From contig RDEW01000021.1 of the NCBI GenBank assembly GCA_011109175.1, forward strand, positions 135,080 to 199,079: a DNA stretch of 64,000 bases, read 5' to 3'. The position numbers and the translations under genes were made by a program. Positions 23,206 through 36,900 of this stretch are shown piece after piece. Position 1 is the stretch's first letter, and every line of letters starts with the position of its first letter. This DNA comes from Dicyema japonicum (taxonomy: Eukaryota; Dicyemida; Rhombozoa; Dicyemidae). A model generated the notes under the pieces. The model did no database searches. It worked only from the letters and a program-made list of their open reading frames with translations, and was not told where the DNA came from.

Positions 23206-24590
23206 TTTTTAAAAATTCCACAACAGTAAAAGTAAGTCAAAAAATTAATTACTGTTATTCAATTTTATATAATTTTTTAAAAATAATAAAATAAATAAAT
23301 TATAGTTACATTTAATTAAAATTTTATTTTTCTCATACTGCTATGTTATTATTTGTTGTAATTAAAGTGCTTCAATATTGCTTATTTGCGTCAAATGTGG
23401 TACCACTTATATTAGTTCATTCATTTATTCTATTTATGCTAAATTTGTTTAAACGTTGATTAGCCGCTGTGTTTCCTTGCCTTCATTCGTTTGATTTGTA
23501 ATTAAATTGAGATAATAAACACATGATCGAGGGTCTCGGGGGTCTAACACATTAAAATGGAAGTCGACCACGTGGTAATTTGACAAATCCAGCCACTTTC
23601 ATATTCGTTCGATTTGCGATCGAGCAGAGGTTAAAAACTCATATCAAAGTGGTAGCAGACCACCTGCAAATTTTAAGAAGTTAGCCACTTTGCTTTCTAG
23701 CTGGCATCGTTCAATTGCCAGTCTGGTCCAAATTGAGGACCTTGGATGAGTCTGTCTTGAGGAGCCTGAGACATGTAAAATGCCCAAGCTTATGTTGATA
23801 AAATTATGACCTTATGGCTAGGGTTACTATCTACAGTCATAAACAGAAAAACCGAAGCTCCAACTGACTCATTTTCTTCCGTCGTGTGCAGCTCCAAAAT
23901 ACTGCTCGGGATTTTGCAGCTTATCAATAATCTGGTTAAATTAAGTTAAGACCCTGAATCTCCAACGTCGGTGGGAATTTTTGAGGAATTTTTTTAAAGC
24001 TTTGATTGAAATGCTCTAGAAATGATGTCGATGTCCAAGAACTTGCTTTCGATCTCTTCGCCTAAAATGACTTTTGAATTGACGACATACTTCTGTCCAG
24101 ATGGCAGGAGAGAGCTAATTAACGTCAAATTTGAATATATCCAGTTCCCAAGGTCAGAGAAAACGCGTCCTTTTTAAGAAGCAAGTCCATCCACACCCGA
24201 AATTGTGAAAAGAGAGTAGAAAAAAGGAAGAGCCTTTTTTTAATGCCGTAAGGCACTGATCGATCATATGACATTTTTTAGGATCCGAAAAAGGCACGAG
24301 CATTAAGAAATTCTTCAACCAGGTAGTTATCGGTGTAGCAATCGAACCCAAAACTAATCGCGACACGATTGACACCATTAACCACCAAAGGACGGTTATC
24401 CTAACTTGTTTTATAACTTTAGACGAGAAGGCAACATCTGAATTTTATTTGTTATTTTAAAATTTAAAAAAAATTTAAAAATATTTTTTAATTATATTAA
24501 TCAATATTTTAAATATTAACCTCGTTTTTATTCTGATGAAGTTTATTTTTTCGAATACCTCCAGTTTGATGATGTTCACTAAAAAATAAC
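23206..24590. other. Intergenic, no recognised gene
   Basis: AT-rich. 23,560-23,730 contains two loosely similar blocks (caaatccagccactttcat and gttagccactttgctttc). A minus-strand frame at 24,154-24,378 has no recognisable product. Confidence 0.4.
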
Positions 24591-24599
24591 ATTTTAAGC

Positions 24600-25655
24600 A
24601 TGGACTTGTGGTATTTTCTGTTTTCACAATGCAGCTCAAATAAGGTGAAACTCATAAGTAACCCAATCCAGAGCAGCTCATTGGGAATCTTTTCATCACG
24701 TGGCACTTATTTTGCGCAAATTGAGGATCAAATTTTTAACAAAGTTAATGTTCTGAACCTAAAAGACGATTCCTTAGTTTTTATGTAATATATACCCATG
24801 TGTTTATTCTAGTAATGTTTCCAAAAGAATCTCAGCTATGCTATTCACCAACGATGAGAAAAATCTACTCATTGCCGACAAAAGGGGAGATGTATTTATC
24901 TCCGACCTTTCTGGGACTGAACTGGTTTTTCTGTGCAGTCACATCTCCTGCATTAATACCATGGTTATTGGTCTCCACTATTTGCTAGTGTACCATCGGA
25001 AATGACTTCTTTGCCACAGCAGACCGTTCAGGGAAAATCCGCGTTTCCTTCTTTCCCCCAAACTCTTATTTGATCGAATCCGTGCTCCTCGGCCATGTTG
25101 GGTACCATTTGTTTGTTAAAGAAGTCCTCTTCTTGACCTCGTTCCGTTTATGGGGGATACCTGGAGGATGATCTCAGTTGGAAAGGCTTTAAGTTATTTA
25201 TTATTGATAGGATTCGCTCTGCCTTTGGAATGTTCAATCGGGGGAACCCCTGTCCACTCACTGCTTCCCCGAGGAACCGAGATCGCACACGTGGTGGGGT
25301 ACACGTGAATTTTTTGTCTATTCGATGTTTGCCCTTGCGAGAATTTTAGAGATAACTTCATTTACACGGTTTCCGTTAAAAATGATGAGCTGGATTTTTT
25401 CGGACACTACAACATAGGTCACGTGGTTTTGGATATGGCTGCACATGGTGAAACTCTCCTGGTTTGCACAAGCGCACGTGCTCTTTTATCTTTCTATATA
25501 TCGGATGATGGAATTTTAAACGTATTTCGTATTGTTTTGATTAGAATGCTGAGTTAACTGATGATTTGGTGACTGCATTTGATTCCATCAAAAGTGATCT
25601 TCTCGATGTCCTTTCTTCTGACTGTGACGAGGAGTGTGAGGATTTTAAGAACTGA
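24600..25655 (+). CDS. WDR4/Trm82-like WD40 protein (tRNA m7G46 methyltransferase subunit)
   Basis: Plus strand. Exons joined over introns of about 23-28 bp give SNKVKLISNPIQSSSLGIFS, then INVSKRISAMLFTNDEKNLL, IADKRGDVFISDLSGTELVF, CSHISCINTMVI, DFFATADRSGKIRVSFFPPN and SYLIESVLLGHV. The pattern 'TxDxKxLLxADKxGxVxxxDL' followed by 'GHxSxxxxM', 'TADRDxKIRVSxxPxxxxIExxxLGH' is the WDR4/Trm82 signature. A C-terminal stretch (DELDFFGHYNIGHVVLD, GETLLVCTSARALLSFY) ends at 25,655 with an acidic tail (DVLSSDCDEECEDFKN). WDR4 partners METTL1. The middle (25,100-25,320) does not join cleanly, so it may be damaged or mis-sequenced. Confidence 0.6.
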
Positions 25656-25659
25656 TCTT

Positions 25660-26690
25660 CGTATTTTGTATTTGATTGTCACTTTTATTTATAAATTTGT
25701 TCTATTTGTGAATTTGGTGGTTATTGGATGTCTTTGTTATTTTGTGCGGCAAGCTTTTAGAGGTGGTGATGCGACTCTCACAATCATTGAAAAGGTTAAG
25801 ACTGTTATTAGAAAAATATCCTGGTAAATTTTCTATCAACTAACAAATTTTATAACAACACCTTTTTATTGAATCTTTTGTATAATAAAAATTTCATCCA
25901 GTAGGTTTATAATTTTTATTACTATTTCACAGTAAAATATCTGATTTTCTCATTCCTTCTACCGACTTTAGGATCAACAAGGTCACTAATGCTTACTCGA
26001 ATATGATTTTCATTGCATAAGTTGAACGTTAAGTTTACAAAACTTAACAACTGTTATCTAAGAATTAGAGGACATTTTAAAGACGTTGATCTTATTTTTT
26101 GATGGAAAAAAAATTATTGAAATTGATCCACCTAAAATAATTATGACCAAAATGGGAAGTTGTTGAATATTATGGTAAAAATTTTAAAATAACTAAGAGT
26201 TTTGACGGAAATAGAATTTTAATAGAAAGATGCTTGGAGGCAATCTATTAAAATGAACAACAGAGTAATTCTTCAAAATTTTTTAGATAAATATGCCATA
26301 AAGTCAAAAAAGTCAAAATTTTGACATTTTAAAGTCAATAAAGTCAATTTTTAGGTCAAAATTTCGAATTTATAAAGTGAAAAAACCGCCTAGTGATAAC
26401 ACAAAAAAGGTAAAATTTAAAAAATTTACCATTCTGTTATTTTGTATAAAAATCTAAAAAATGGTAGGAGAGAAAGGAGTTGGCTCATTGAGAACATTTC
26501 CTTAAAATCGTCAGGGGAAGTACGCTCTCGATTATGAGAGAGCCAGTAGTTGTTAACTGTTAGTTTTTTGCATCAAACCGTTTTTATTTAAAAAAAATAA
26601 AAATACTATATTTTAATTGAAACTGACAGCAATTAAGGTTCCCTTAGGAAAAGCTAGATTAGGTCTTGAGTGAGAAATAGAACAGCCTTG
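25660..26690. other. Intergenic, no recognised gene
   Basis: AT-rich. 26,290-26,360 has reiterated aagtcaa words. 26,635-26,650 contains attaaggttccctt, also found at the 3' end of family A copy 1 (1,038), which may be a short retrotransposon end. Confidence 0.4.
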
Positions 26691-26701
26691 GTGAGTAAAA
26701 A

Positions 26702-26775
26702 TGCCCCGAGTGGGACTCGAACCCGCGACCTTCGCGTTATTAGCACGACGCTCTAACCAACTGAGCTACCAGGGC
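26702..26775 (-). tRNA. tRNA-Ile(AAT)
   Basis: A 74-nt cloverleaf on the minus strand. The 7-bp acceptor stem (GCCCTGG with TCGGGGC, two G-T wobbles) is followed by discriminator A. The D arm is TAGCTCAGTTGGTTAGAGC. The anticodon arm TCGTG-CTAATAA-CGCGA is fully paired with anticodon AAT, and the T arm contains GGTTCGAGTCC. It is followed directly by a TTTTT Pol III terminator. Boxes A and B are intact. No intron. Confidence 0.97.
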
Positions 26776-27059
26776 TTTTATTGAGTTCCTAAACAAATAA
26801 TTATACCAGGTGTGATGACGTTTAACCTTAATGTTGAGGAAGTCATCACCATGGATGTTCAAAGTGGAATGTTTCAAAAGCTATAACACAAAGGAATCCT
26901 TTCCATTTTGTGATCACTGACCTGCTGATTTTATCATTTATAATTCAGACCATCAGTTCTGGATTTACTAGAAACTGAATTCACTTAATTAGTTTGACTT
27001 GACATTTCTTTATCGGTGAACTTGGGATTAAAAGGAATATTTTTTGCAAAAATAAAAAA

Positions 27060-27350
27060 ACCTAAGGATTATTTATTAATTCCGGATACTCCGAGAAAGA
27101 AGTTAAAGTAAACAACTAATTAAGTGTATCCACTTTCCACTTCTACAGAAAGAGTCCGTTCGGAATTAACATAAATGGAAAAAGACGTCCATACTTTGCA
27201 GCTGTGGAAACCTCTCCAGTGGAAAGGGGAGAGCAAATGATCCTATTTTCATGCCGGCCTGGCACTGGGCGCCACCTAGACAGGTGGACCATATAACGTT
27301 ACTCTAATAGGGAGAGAGAGGAGGAACAGACGAACAAACAGAAACTTCAA
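27060..27350 (-). repeat. SINE-like repeat, family C
   Basis: Minus strand: body containing ggatcatttgctctcc (shared with 61,590) and a 3' part tggatacacttaattag followed by gaattaataaataat. The same 3' part occurs at 1-160. It resembles family B ends (cacttaattag ... gttaataaataaa), suggesting a SINE mobilised by family B. Confidence 0.65.
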
Positions 27351-27719
27351 TTAATTAACACGAAGCACCACATGGCGCCACGTGGTTAATTTAAGGATAG
27401 GACTATACATTTCATCTCGCACGCTCAGATAAATTTATTTTTCTGTAATCATAATAAAATAATAATTCTTAAATTTTTTATATGTATTTTTTAATGATTA
27501 GAATAAAATAAAGTGGTGATCTTCGTGAGACGAGATGGCTCAAGGAGAGGCTCTCGTTGGCTGTTGTCCGTGGGAATAGCTTGTGCATCTCCCAACAGCT
27601 GAATTAAAATTAACTATTCTTTTCCTTTTTCCTTATAAAATATTAATAATAAACACCTTAAAAAAAATAAAAAATAAAGTTAAATTTTAAGATTTTAAAA
27701 ATTTATTTTGTAGGCATTT

Positions 27720-28105
27720 TATAATTGCGAGACATGGGCTTGTCAAAACAGGCTATGGAGAGTACTATCAGCTTTCACTGCATAATGCTCCGGAAAGCAC
27801 TCAATATACGATATAATATGAAGATCAATAACGCAAAATATATAAATTATGTAACACAGAACCAATATCGTTGGAAATCCGAAGATTGAGGTTTAGCCTG
27901 TTCGGTCACATTTTGAGGATGGACTTGGACGTACCACTAAATCGTGTGATGGAGGAATATTTTATGGAACAAGGAAAATTATTCCGAGGAAGGCCCAGGA
28001 TAACTTTACCATTTGTGTTAAATGAAGACTTAAAAGGCGTCAGAAAACTAAAAACGACCGACGATCGAGATGAACTAAGAGAACTTGCGAAAAAAGACCC
28101 TTAAT
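27720..28105 (+). pseudogene. Family A retrotransposon C-terminal fragment
   Basis: The plus strand reads RLRFSLFGHILRMDLDVPLN, VMEEYFMEQGKLFRGRPRIT, LPFVLNEDLKGVRKLKTTDD. This is the same C-terminal domain as in the family A ORFs (RWRLFGHILRLEQDTPANV). Reverse transcriptase and 3' UTR are missing. Confidence 0.9.
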
Positions 28106-28139
28106 ATGGACACTATACTCATCACCCCATTTTAAGACC

Positions 28140-29980
28140 CTTAATTCGGCCAATCTACGTCAATATCATAAAAATCTGTTTTTATTGCCAAAATATATGT
28201 ATTCATTTTAGCTCTTCTAGGCAGATTAAACGCCAAACCTCCACCACCTTGATTCAATTGAACATACTACATTGAGCCTTCACTTTACCCTGAGATCACT
28301 TATCTTCAATAAACGACGGAGGATCAAATCGATGTCTCCGACGATAGAAGATTTAATATCTGTCTGAGATAAATAAAAAAATTGACAATCTTTTCTAAAA
28401 CACAATATTTTTGGAAACCCTAAAAAAGATTCACTCAGGACAGACAATCTTCTTAGTCTCTTATGCCACGGTCTCTCTAACAACAATAATGGTAATTCTG
28501 AAACCATGCCGACTTGTTGTGCATCACTGCGGAATAATAAGCCACATTTTACCACAAATTTGCCTATTCCTCCAATTTAGCTCAATTTTACTCAATTCAT
28601 GACTGTAATAATCGCAAACCTCCATGACTAACATTTATTGGCTCAAATGGTATTAACAAAGCGTTCGACACCACATCAAGACGTACTGAGCAAGATCTTG
28701 GACAAACCTGAATACGTACTCCTTTTAATTGACCCCTCCACCGTGATGTGTCGATCAATTCTGAGGTTCTCCAAAGACATTTTAATAATATTTCCTCTTG
28801 GTTGGATCTCTCTGGATCTCAATTTCTCGGTCCTTCCCTAACCAAGTCATCTTTAACCTTCTTGACTACTGACTTTGCTCCAACTTTCATTCTTCAAATA
28901 TCAATAACTACTTGGCTTGATCTCCGATACTTGTCTGTCATCTTCGAAAAACGTCTCATGAGAAAAAATTAAAGTTAAACTTTTTCATGATCATCGTACA
29001 ATTTTTCTATAAATTTAAAACTCTGGACCATCAAAAATTATAGCATTCTGTAAATACCAAAGGATCAGATTAACTTTGGTATTTCTTCCGTTTGTTCAAA
29101 ACTTCAGATTTCAGATGTCTCATTAGTCCGGCACCTGCTCATGAGAAGAAATAAGACAAGGGCTTTCATCCACCATGAAGCTAAGTATACATTTCGTCCA
29201 TCTTTATAAAGAGTCATAGTTAGCCAAGTTGTTAGTTGGTCGGATAGTTGAGGTACATTGTTCTTGCGACGAGAGACTCTAACTATGAGAAGGCAGGGAT
29301 GAAACTTCAAAGTTGTACGTTGGAACATTGGCTCATATCAAATCGACTGGAAGTTTCTACAGGAAAGTCATTTATAACAATTTTCTCCACATATAGAAGA
29401 TCATTATACTCTCCCAAAATCAAATTATTTTCCTATGAATAAATTTCCAACAATACTGGGATTAAAGTTGGATACTTTCCTGACATTCGGGCAACACGTC
29501 TATGACGTTATTACAAAGGTCAGGATGAGGACCAACATATTGAAAATTTTGTCCCGAGCACCAATCGGGCGAACACCTTCTTACCACAGAAAATTTACAG
29601 ACAATACATACTGCCAGTAATCAAATACGCATGTCACTCCTGGAGCTCGATGATTTCTGAATCGTCGTCTCAAAAATTAGAAGCCGCACAAAATAATAAA
29701 TGAGAAAATTGGATAACGTATTGAATGTTAAAGAACACCTAAGGTAGAGTGAAGTCACTTCTACAGTGGGCAATAAAAACCGGCTGTCCGCTTTCACTCT
29801 ATATCTGACTATCTAGAAAATGCGGGGAATCTATGGAGAATGAGACCGTCCCTGTTTTTACCAATTCTGTTGGATCTTCGAGGACCCCGAACGAGAGCCA
29901 GAACCCGTAAAACCGGGATCACTTAGTTAGTAGTTAACTTTAAACTTTTTCTAATCCGGTGATCTTGGGGTAAAAAAAGT
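28140..29980 (+). pseudogene. Family B retrotransposon fragment, heavily decayed
   Basis: Traces of an endonuclease (RLNAKPPP near 28,225), then reverse transcriptase debris, then FPTILGLKLDTFLTFGQHVY (29,440) and RTNILKILSRAPIGRT. The 3' end contains ccgggatcacttagttag and ccggtgatcttggggt, as in other family B ends. No catalytic motif survives. Confidence 0.6.
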
Positions 29981-30400
29981 TGAGGTAGTGACGAATCTTA
30001 ACTTTCACAAATTGTCATTCTCGTGAGTATGGATGAGGTGACGGACTCGAGAGACATTGGAAACGTATGATCCGGGTCTAGTATACCCCAAATTGATAGA
30101 ATCTAGAGGATCTTCAATAAAGCTGGACAGATTGGATGGTGATGATATGATCTGGACAATTCATTTAAGGCAGTTATAAACAAATCGCTTTACAACTTTA
30201 ATCAAAGACATTCCCTTGACCTAAATGTATCCTCAGGTAGTAAAGTCATTCCATCAGTTTTTTATGTTTTTGAAGTCCTAGGAGATTTTTCCAATACAAA
30301 AGTGATACATTAACCTGATATGCCATATAATCAATGCCTTCGATGACACGTGACGTAATCAACACATTATCTAAATACACATCGCTCTCTGCCACTACCA

Positions 30401-33400
30401 ATGCGTCATTCAAACATTGAGGAGTTGTACAAACGATACACAACAACTCTCAGGAGTGAGGACTTGAATAACAGAATTTCCGATACTAACGGATGCCAGT
30501 CTAAGAGTACATTGCGATCAGATTTTTCCGATAAACATGGCATCCCAGTGAGAGCATATTCTGTCTCATCCTCATATAACAAGTCATCACTAAATTCCAG
30601 TGAAAAACGAGTCTCTGGGAAGGAAATTAACCTGCAGTCATCCGTGGCCACCTCTGTGACTCAAACAAATCTAAATTGTAATACGACGAGTAATATTTCC
30701 CCCAACATTCATTCGGAACATGAGATCACCCAAAAAGCGAGTCCATTGAAATATGGGAGAGGATTTTTAAAATTGTGGATTTTATAAGAAAATCGGGTAC
30801 ATCAAATGAACTGAAAAAAAGTGTTGACGAACTGAAAATTATTTTGAGGCATCTCAAAGTTCAATGCGGGACGAAACTCGCTGACTCTCACCGAATTACT
30901 AAAAGTGGGAGAAAAGTAAGCGCATTACTCGAAACGATCACCAAACGCAAATCGAATTCAAAAATAACCTCACAAAACAGCAATCCATCCAAACTCGAGT
31001 CTTCAGGGAGAATGGATCAAACCCGCCATGTGAAAAAGGAGGATATTGAACTACATCAGGTTGTACCCGTCTGTAATGTGGTTACCCTGTAATCTACGTC
31101 GATGACGTTACATTTTTGATAATGTGCTGGGATAGACCGTATTTATTAAACTTGCATCGTGCTTGTTAATATTTTGTTGTTTATACGTATTTTACGCTTT
31201 CTTGCATTATTTCTTGCTTTTATTATTCATTTTAGAAACCAATGAGCCAGAATGAGAAGACCACAGCGAACGAGTCTGAGTAAATTAGATTATTTTAATT
31301 TAAAGTCGTAGGTTAGTACCAGATAACGTGGAAGTGGGTAGCAACTTTATCATCAAAAGTTCCCACCTAAATCGAATGATGGATAATCCTCACAGAAAGC
31401 CCAGTAAAGAGTATTTCTGTTATTTGCATGTTAGAGTGAGTACGAGGGATACTCCAACCAATGAAGAGAAGCAAGTGGATGACTTTGTAGTGAAGAGTTC
31501 GCAGATGAACAAAGTAATTGGAAATCCCCAAGGAAAAGATACGAATGTTAAATTTATTCAAAAAATGATAGAAAAGGTCTTTAAATAATTAATTTATAGT
31601 CTGAAACAGATGAGAATGAACGAACCCTCGATTATCCCCAAAGTTGCCATTTGACTCAATTTTAGACAAAGAAATCTCCAAAATTGAAGACCAACGTAGA
31701 AATACGAGTATATTTGTGAATGACGGGAATTTTAGTAGAAGAGTTAAGCCCGGGCATTGCAAAGTCCTTCGAGTCGGGGTACGAGTCAAATATGGAGGAA
31801 AAGTTGATGATCTTGTTAATCCCTAGAAGTCCAAATATGGAGTTTCTATTCGAAAATATTGACAATTCTTTGAGGTTTTAATATTTTAGTATTCACAGCA
31901 GTCTCGATCACTTTTCCAGCGAAAAGTCATCAAAAGAGGTTGAATAGCAAAATTATTGCAGAACACGTTTAACAGTGAAATAAGCAGTACTTTGAAGAGA
32001 TTCATTTCTCTCGACAGTGAGCTCACCAATGACGACCCTACTCCCCCCGTCGATAGAAAACGAGAATCTAAAGTAGAAGAACTGAAAAGGAAACCATTCT
32101 ACATTACCATTGAACAAGGGATCAAATTGGACTTCAACGATCTTAGTGACCCAGAATTACCAGATGGGGTCGTCAAGATTGAAAATATACAGAAACAGCA
32201 GATATCTCGATCTGGCACGTGTACTCCTCCGCCTCCCCCACCTATGGGACTACATCGAGAAAACTCTTTAAATCTTTCCCAGCAAAACACAATCCGACTC
32301 CATTGGATGGAAGCCAAGAAGAAGTCGGTTTACAAAACGTGACAAAGCTCACAATCTGGAGTTTCATAAAAAACGACATTCCAATTGACAAAAACGTGAT
32401 CCTGAATTTGTTCAAAATAAAGGAAACTGAGAACCTAAAGGTGATCACTTATTATTACTCCAAGAATATGAAGGGGACTGCCAAGAAATGCATACTTCCA
32501 GAGAAACGAGCTCACGTGCTTAATATTGAACTGACCAGATTTCCCCCAAATGATCTAATAAAAAGTGCCATTTTGAAAATGGACAACAAAATACTGAATA
32601 AAGACAACGTGGAGCAAATGTCGAATAAACTGATGCCCTCAGAGGAAGAACTGAATCTCATAAGGGCACGAAAGAGAAGCATCCAAACATTCTCCTGGGG
32701 ACAGCCGAGGAGTTTATATATTGTTTATCCACCATTCCTGACTTCAAGGAACGTCTCCAAGTTTGGCATTTTATATTGGATTTTCCTCATGCAAAGAAGG
32801 TGGTTGGTTTAATCAAGTTTAAGGACTTGGCTGAGGCCTTTTACGAATTCAAGTTAGGAATGCAGCAATTACAAAAGTCAGAGACCTTCAAAAGTGTCCT
32901 CGAGGTTATCCTGTCCATCGGAAACATCATCAACGTGAGAAAGGTAGGCTTAGTGATTATTGGGCAGTCAGAAGGATTCAATTTAGTTTATTTGTCAAAA
33001 GTAATGGACGTTAAAGACACACAGAACAAGCAGACTTTAATCTACCACGTGTGTGAGATTTTATACCAGCGATATGGGAGTAATAAGATCACAAATCTTC
33101 ACTCTGAGATTCCCTCAATCGTCAGATCATGCTCGGTGAGGACAACGTGTTTTATTTAAAGACAAAATGGGACCAAATCCCCGGAAGACTTAGAGAGCTC
33201 GAAAAAAGGTGCAAATCCTGCCAGGAATGCTCCAAACTGATCGAATCTACCAAATATCCGTTACCAGAAAGGTACTAGACTGTCCTAAATGTAGAAAACG
33301 ATCGATCCTCGATAAATCGTACGAAGAAGTGCTGCAGCTGCAAATAGTGTATGAGAGATTGATTTTGAGGTATATTATCGGCGAAACTGATTAGATTTGA

Positions 33401-33871
33401 AAATTTTTTGCATTTTTACACATTTAGCGGAGATGATTTGCCCTCTTTAGTGATTGAAAGATTTTGCAAAATCATAACCGACTTTTCCCTGGAATTTCTG
33501 AATTCTTGGGAGTCTCTTTTGGTTAAAAAACGAACAAAGGAACGGATCATAAGAAAGAAATTGGCTGATCCGAAGTTTGCGTCTCTTCCAAGTAACAAGA
33601 GCACAACTGAAGACTCCGACTTGCTGAACATCCTTTCAGATCACAGTCGAAACAACTCACAGATGGTCAGAAGACGTAAATTTAGTAATAGAGGTTTCAT
33701 GTGGGATTCACTATAGTGGACAGTACTGATGCTACAAGTATGATAGACAGCTGTGTGCGGAAGTTCAACTCAAATAGCATGTATTCCCAATCCTTTGATA
33801 TACAGGGTACTTGAATTGCATAATTGGTAGATAGAAAGACGGAGGCAACCAGACGTGATCGAAAACTGTGA
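30401..33871 (+). CDS. FHOD-type formin A (FH1-FH2-DAD)
   Basis: Plus strand, many introns of 23-26 bp. A Ser/Asn-rich N-terminal part (30,401-31,092) is followed by paired motifs NFIIKSSHLNRMMDNPHRKP and DFVVKSSQMNKVIGNPQGK, a short FH1 (SGTCTPPPPPPMG) and an FH2 domain: IRLHWMEAKKKSVY, NVILNLFK, RAHVLNIELTRFPPNDLIKS, MPSEEELNLI, NILLGTAEEFIYCLSTI, LQVWHFILDFPHAKK, SILSIGNIINV, KVMDVKDTQNKQTLIYHVC. After LPSLVIERFCKIITDFSLEF comes a probable DAD (STDATSMIDSCVRKFNS) and a basic tail ending at 33,871. Formins nucleate and elongate actin. The EVKDT...HVC and SEIPSI blocks point to FHOD. No GBD/FH3 domain is recognisable. Frame breaks at about 30,770 and 32,685 are repaired by one base in A runs; an in-frame TGA near 31,860 is not. 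Confidence 0.75.
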
Positions 33872-33989
33872 ATATGTAATTTTAATTGATTAAATAATAA
33901 TATTTTTGCTTGTAAGGATTTTATCGGATTTCTGTGGTTAATTTAAATCAACCGCAACTATATTTAAGTTGTGTCCCGTTGTTGTCTTG

Positions 33990-36900
33990 ATGGAGGATAT
34001 CCGTAGTTACAGGGAGGACATACAGGACACTGAAAATTTGAAATCTCTCCGATTTTATGTAAACACAAATGATTTGGTGTTAAATCACCTGAATGTAATT
34101 TGTCAAAAGTTCCGCCTCCCTTTTACAGTTTAAATCATAAATATTTTCGAGAATAATGAATTGGAGGTCTATTTGTGTGGAGGTGAGATAAAAGTGGATC
34201 CTTCAACCGACTCGATCGCTGGGAAACTGAAAACTCTTAATATTAGCTTAAAGTATGCGAATAAGATTATGTCCCCTAGCCAAGATGTAGAACTTTTAGT
34301 AATCCCTGAACTGAGCGCCCGAATAAACCATTTTCTGAGTTAAATCATTGGTTACTCGTAGATTCTTCAGTAAATGTCCCCTTCGAACTGTTACGAAAGA
34401 AGATATCATCCTTTTATCGCTTCTTTAAGGTATTCAAGGTGAACACGTTAGAACGGACGAATATGCAAAAGATTTTGTGAAATGGACGGGATTGAGCACC
34501 TTTTAAAGGCAGCCAATAGTTTGGAGCCTCACATGTACAACAGCATCATGAGTGGTATTTTATGACATAATTCAGTGTTCGGAATAATTTTGAAATATGG
34601 TCACGTCATCTATTTTCTGGAAAATGAGAAATCTCTTGAATTTTTCCACCACTGTCTCGAATCAGGGGTACTGGCTTGCTGACTTGTAGCTCACTTCGTT
34701 GGTTTTGCAGAGCATTACCTTGCTGATGATAATACTAAAAGACGACCCCATGAAGAATTCAAAGATTTTGTGCCAGGCTTCTTTTAGACACGCCAAGAGT
34801 AAGAATTATGCTTTATTCAGACTCGAGGACCAAACCATTTGCAGTGTTCGCTGACCTTCTGAGATTGCACGATGTGAGCATTATCCATGAAACAGTGAAT
34901 TATATTAACAAAGTACATTCGATTGGCTCATCAAGTTACTCATTCTGTCATCTTCACAACACCTAATCGATGGACTTAATGAGGTGAGGTACATTGACGG
35001 TTTGAAAGTCATCCAATCTAAGTTCTCGGATTCTCATGACCTGATATTTCTTGTGGATGAATGTGAGGTATCCCGCTTGGTTAAGATTTAGAATTTGCTC
35101 TCCTGCAGTCAGATTATAATTGAGCAGAACAAGGTGGACCTTTTTTATTAGCTTAGCTCGAAGTGAGCAAAGAAAGACACATTCAACCAACGCAAACTAT
35201 CAAAAGTCGCCGCCAGGAACACATTAAAGAGAAGGAGGAACTCAATGCCAACATTGAAGAGAAAAAGGACGAGATTTTGTGGATAAGAGAAGGCAAAGAA
35301 TAGACAAATACGATGATAATGAGAAAGAAAAGAAGCACTAAGAAAAATGGTCTTTAGGAGTCAAGAAACCAGGGAACCCAGCAAAGTCGATGTTGGAACG
35401 AAGGAAAAGGAAGTCGACAAAATCGAGAATAAAAGACTGGGAATACAAAATACCAGTAAAAGGGACAATTTAGGAAAGGACAATGTTTCTGGGGATGAGA
35501 TGATTTCTATAAAAGTTGACCTCCGAGGTGGAGAAAAGGCTAAAAAGGTAAATGAAATAACACATTAAAGAATATTCCCGTATTCTTTATGAAGCAGTCA
35601 AAACGCAATGAGTTTGAAAACCAAAACTTAAGGACTGTTGATAATAAACCTGAGACTGAAAAATCTGACATCATGCGTCAATCTCAGGTCCATTTTGGGA
35701 GACAATCTCTTCAAGACGATTTGAAAAAATGCAAGTAAAAAACCTCACTAAACTTATAAGGGAAATTGTTATACCCCCTAGTAAATTTGGGTCTCAGCCA
35801 AATATTTACAAATTTGAAGACCAACCGCCTCCAAAATTTTCGAGTGACATTAAAAGTGGTTCTCAAGCTAATATCTCCAAATTTGAAGACAAAACTCCTC
35901 AGAGATTTTCTAGTGGCATAAAGGGCAGGTAGAGATTCGAATAAATTGTAAGGGAAAGTGTTCTCACTAAAAGTGGTTCTCAGGCAAATATTTCCAATTT
36001 TGAAGACAAAACTCCTCAGAGATTTTCTAGTGGCATAAAGGGCAGGTAGAGATTCGAATAAATTGTAAGGGAAAGTGTTCTCACTAAAAGTGGTTCTCAG
36101 GCAAATATTTCCAATTTTGAAGACAAAACGCCTCAGAGATTTTCTAGTGGCATAAAGGGCAGGTAGAGATTCGAATAAAGTTGTAAGGGAAAGTGTTCCT
36201 ACTAAAAGTGGTTCTCAAGCAAATATTTCCATGTGTAAACCTGAAGGCTTTTCAACGTTTATTAAATCAGGCCAAGAAAAACCAGATTTATTTCAAATTC
36301 AAAGAGCAAAAAGCAATCCGGATATAACTGAGGGCACAATGACGAAAAGTCATGTTACAAAAATAGCCGATAAATGGCTCAAGTCAATCAAAGATAAAGA
36401 AAAATCAGAAGCCAAAACATTCGAAAGGACGACTAAAAGAGCTCAACCTTCCGATAAGATATTAGGGTTTCAAAGCAGATTTAATCAAGCAAGGTATGCC
36501 GGTTAAGATAAACTTAGGGACACTGGAAAGGACGATAGGAAAAATGATCCTCTCATAACCGACCAATCGAGGAGGTTGGTAGAGAGTGGAGTTAGAAAAT
36601 TCGACCCAAAGTTACCCTATATATTTAAATACAAAGCAAGTCCAAGAGTAGATCTGATAAGGTATCTCATCTTTTATCGGAGTTGGAGAGAAATGATAAG
36701 TTCACGTAATGATATAGTGCTGATAATACTAGGGAGATAAGGGAGAAGGAAAACGAACAAAACAAGTTTTCCTCTGATGGAATGGGAAGGAAGAAGGATC
36801 AATTTTCTATTCCTTCCATAATTGACTGCCGATGGAGAGTAGATAGTGTAAAGTCGGTGGGGGATGAGAAATCGAGTATGATTAAATGTTGAATTAAGAT

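Noticed and set aside
30246-30446. Minus-strand open frame overlapping the start of formin A
   Set aside because: It overlaps the plus-strand frame and joins to nothing upstream across short introns; no recognisable domain.
32099-32317. Minus-strand Gly-rich frame (GGGGGG)
   Set aside because: It is the reverse complement of the formin FH1 polyproline codons.
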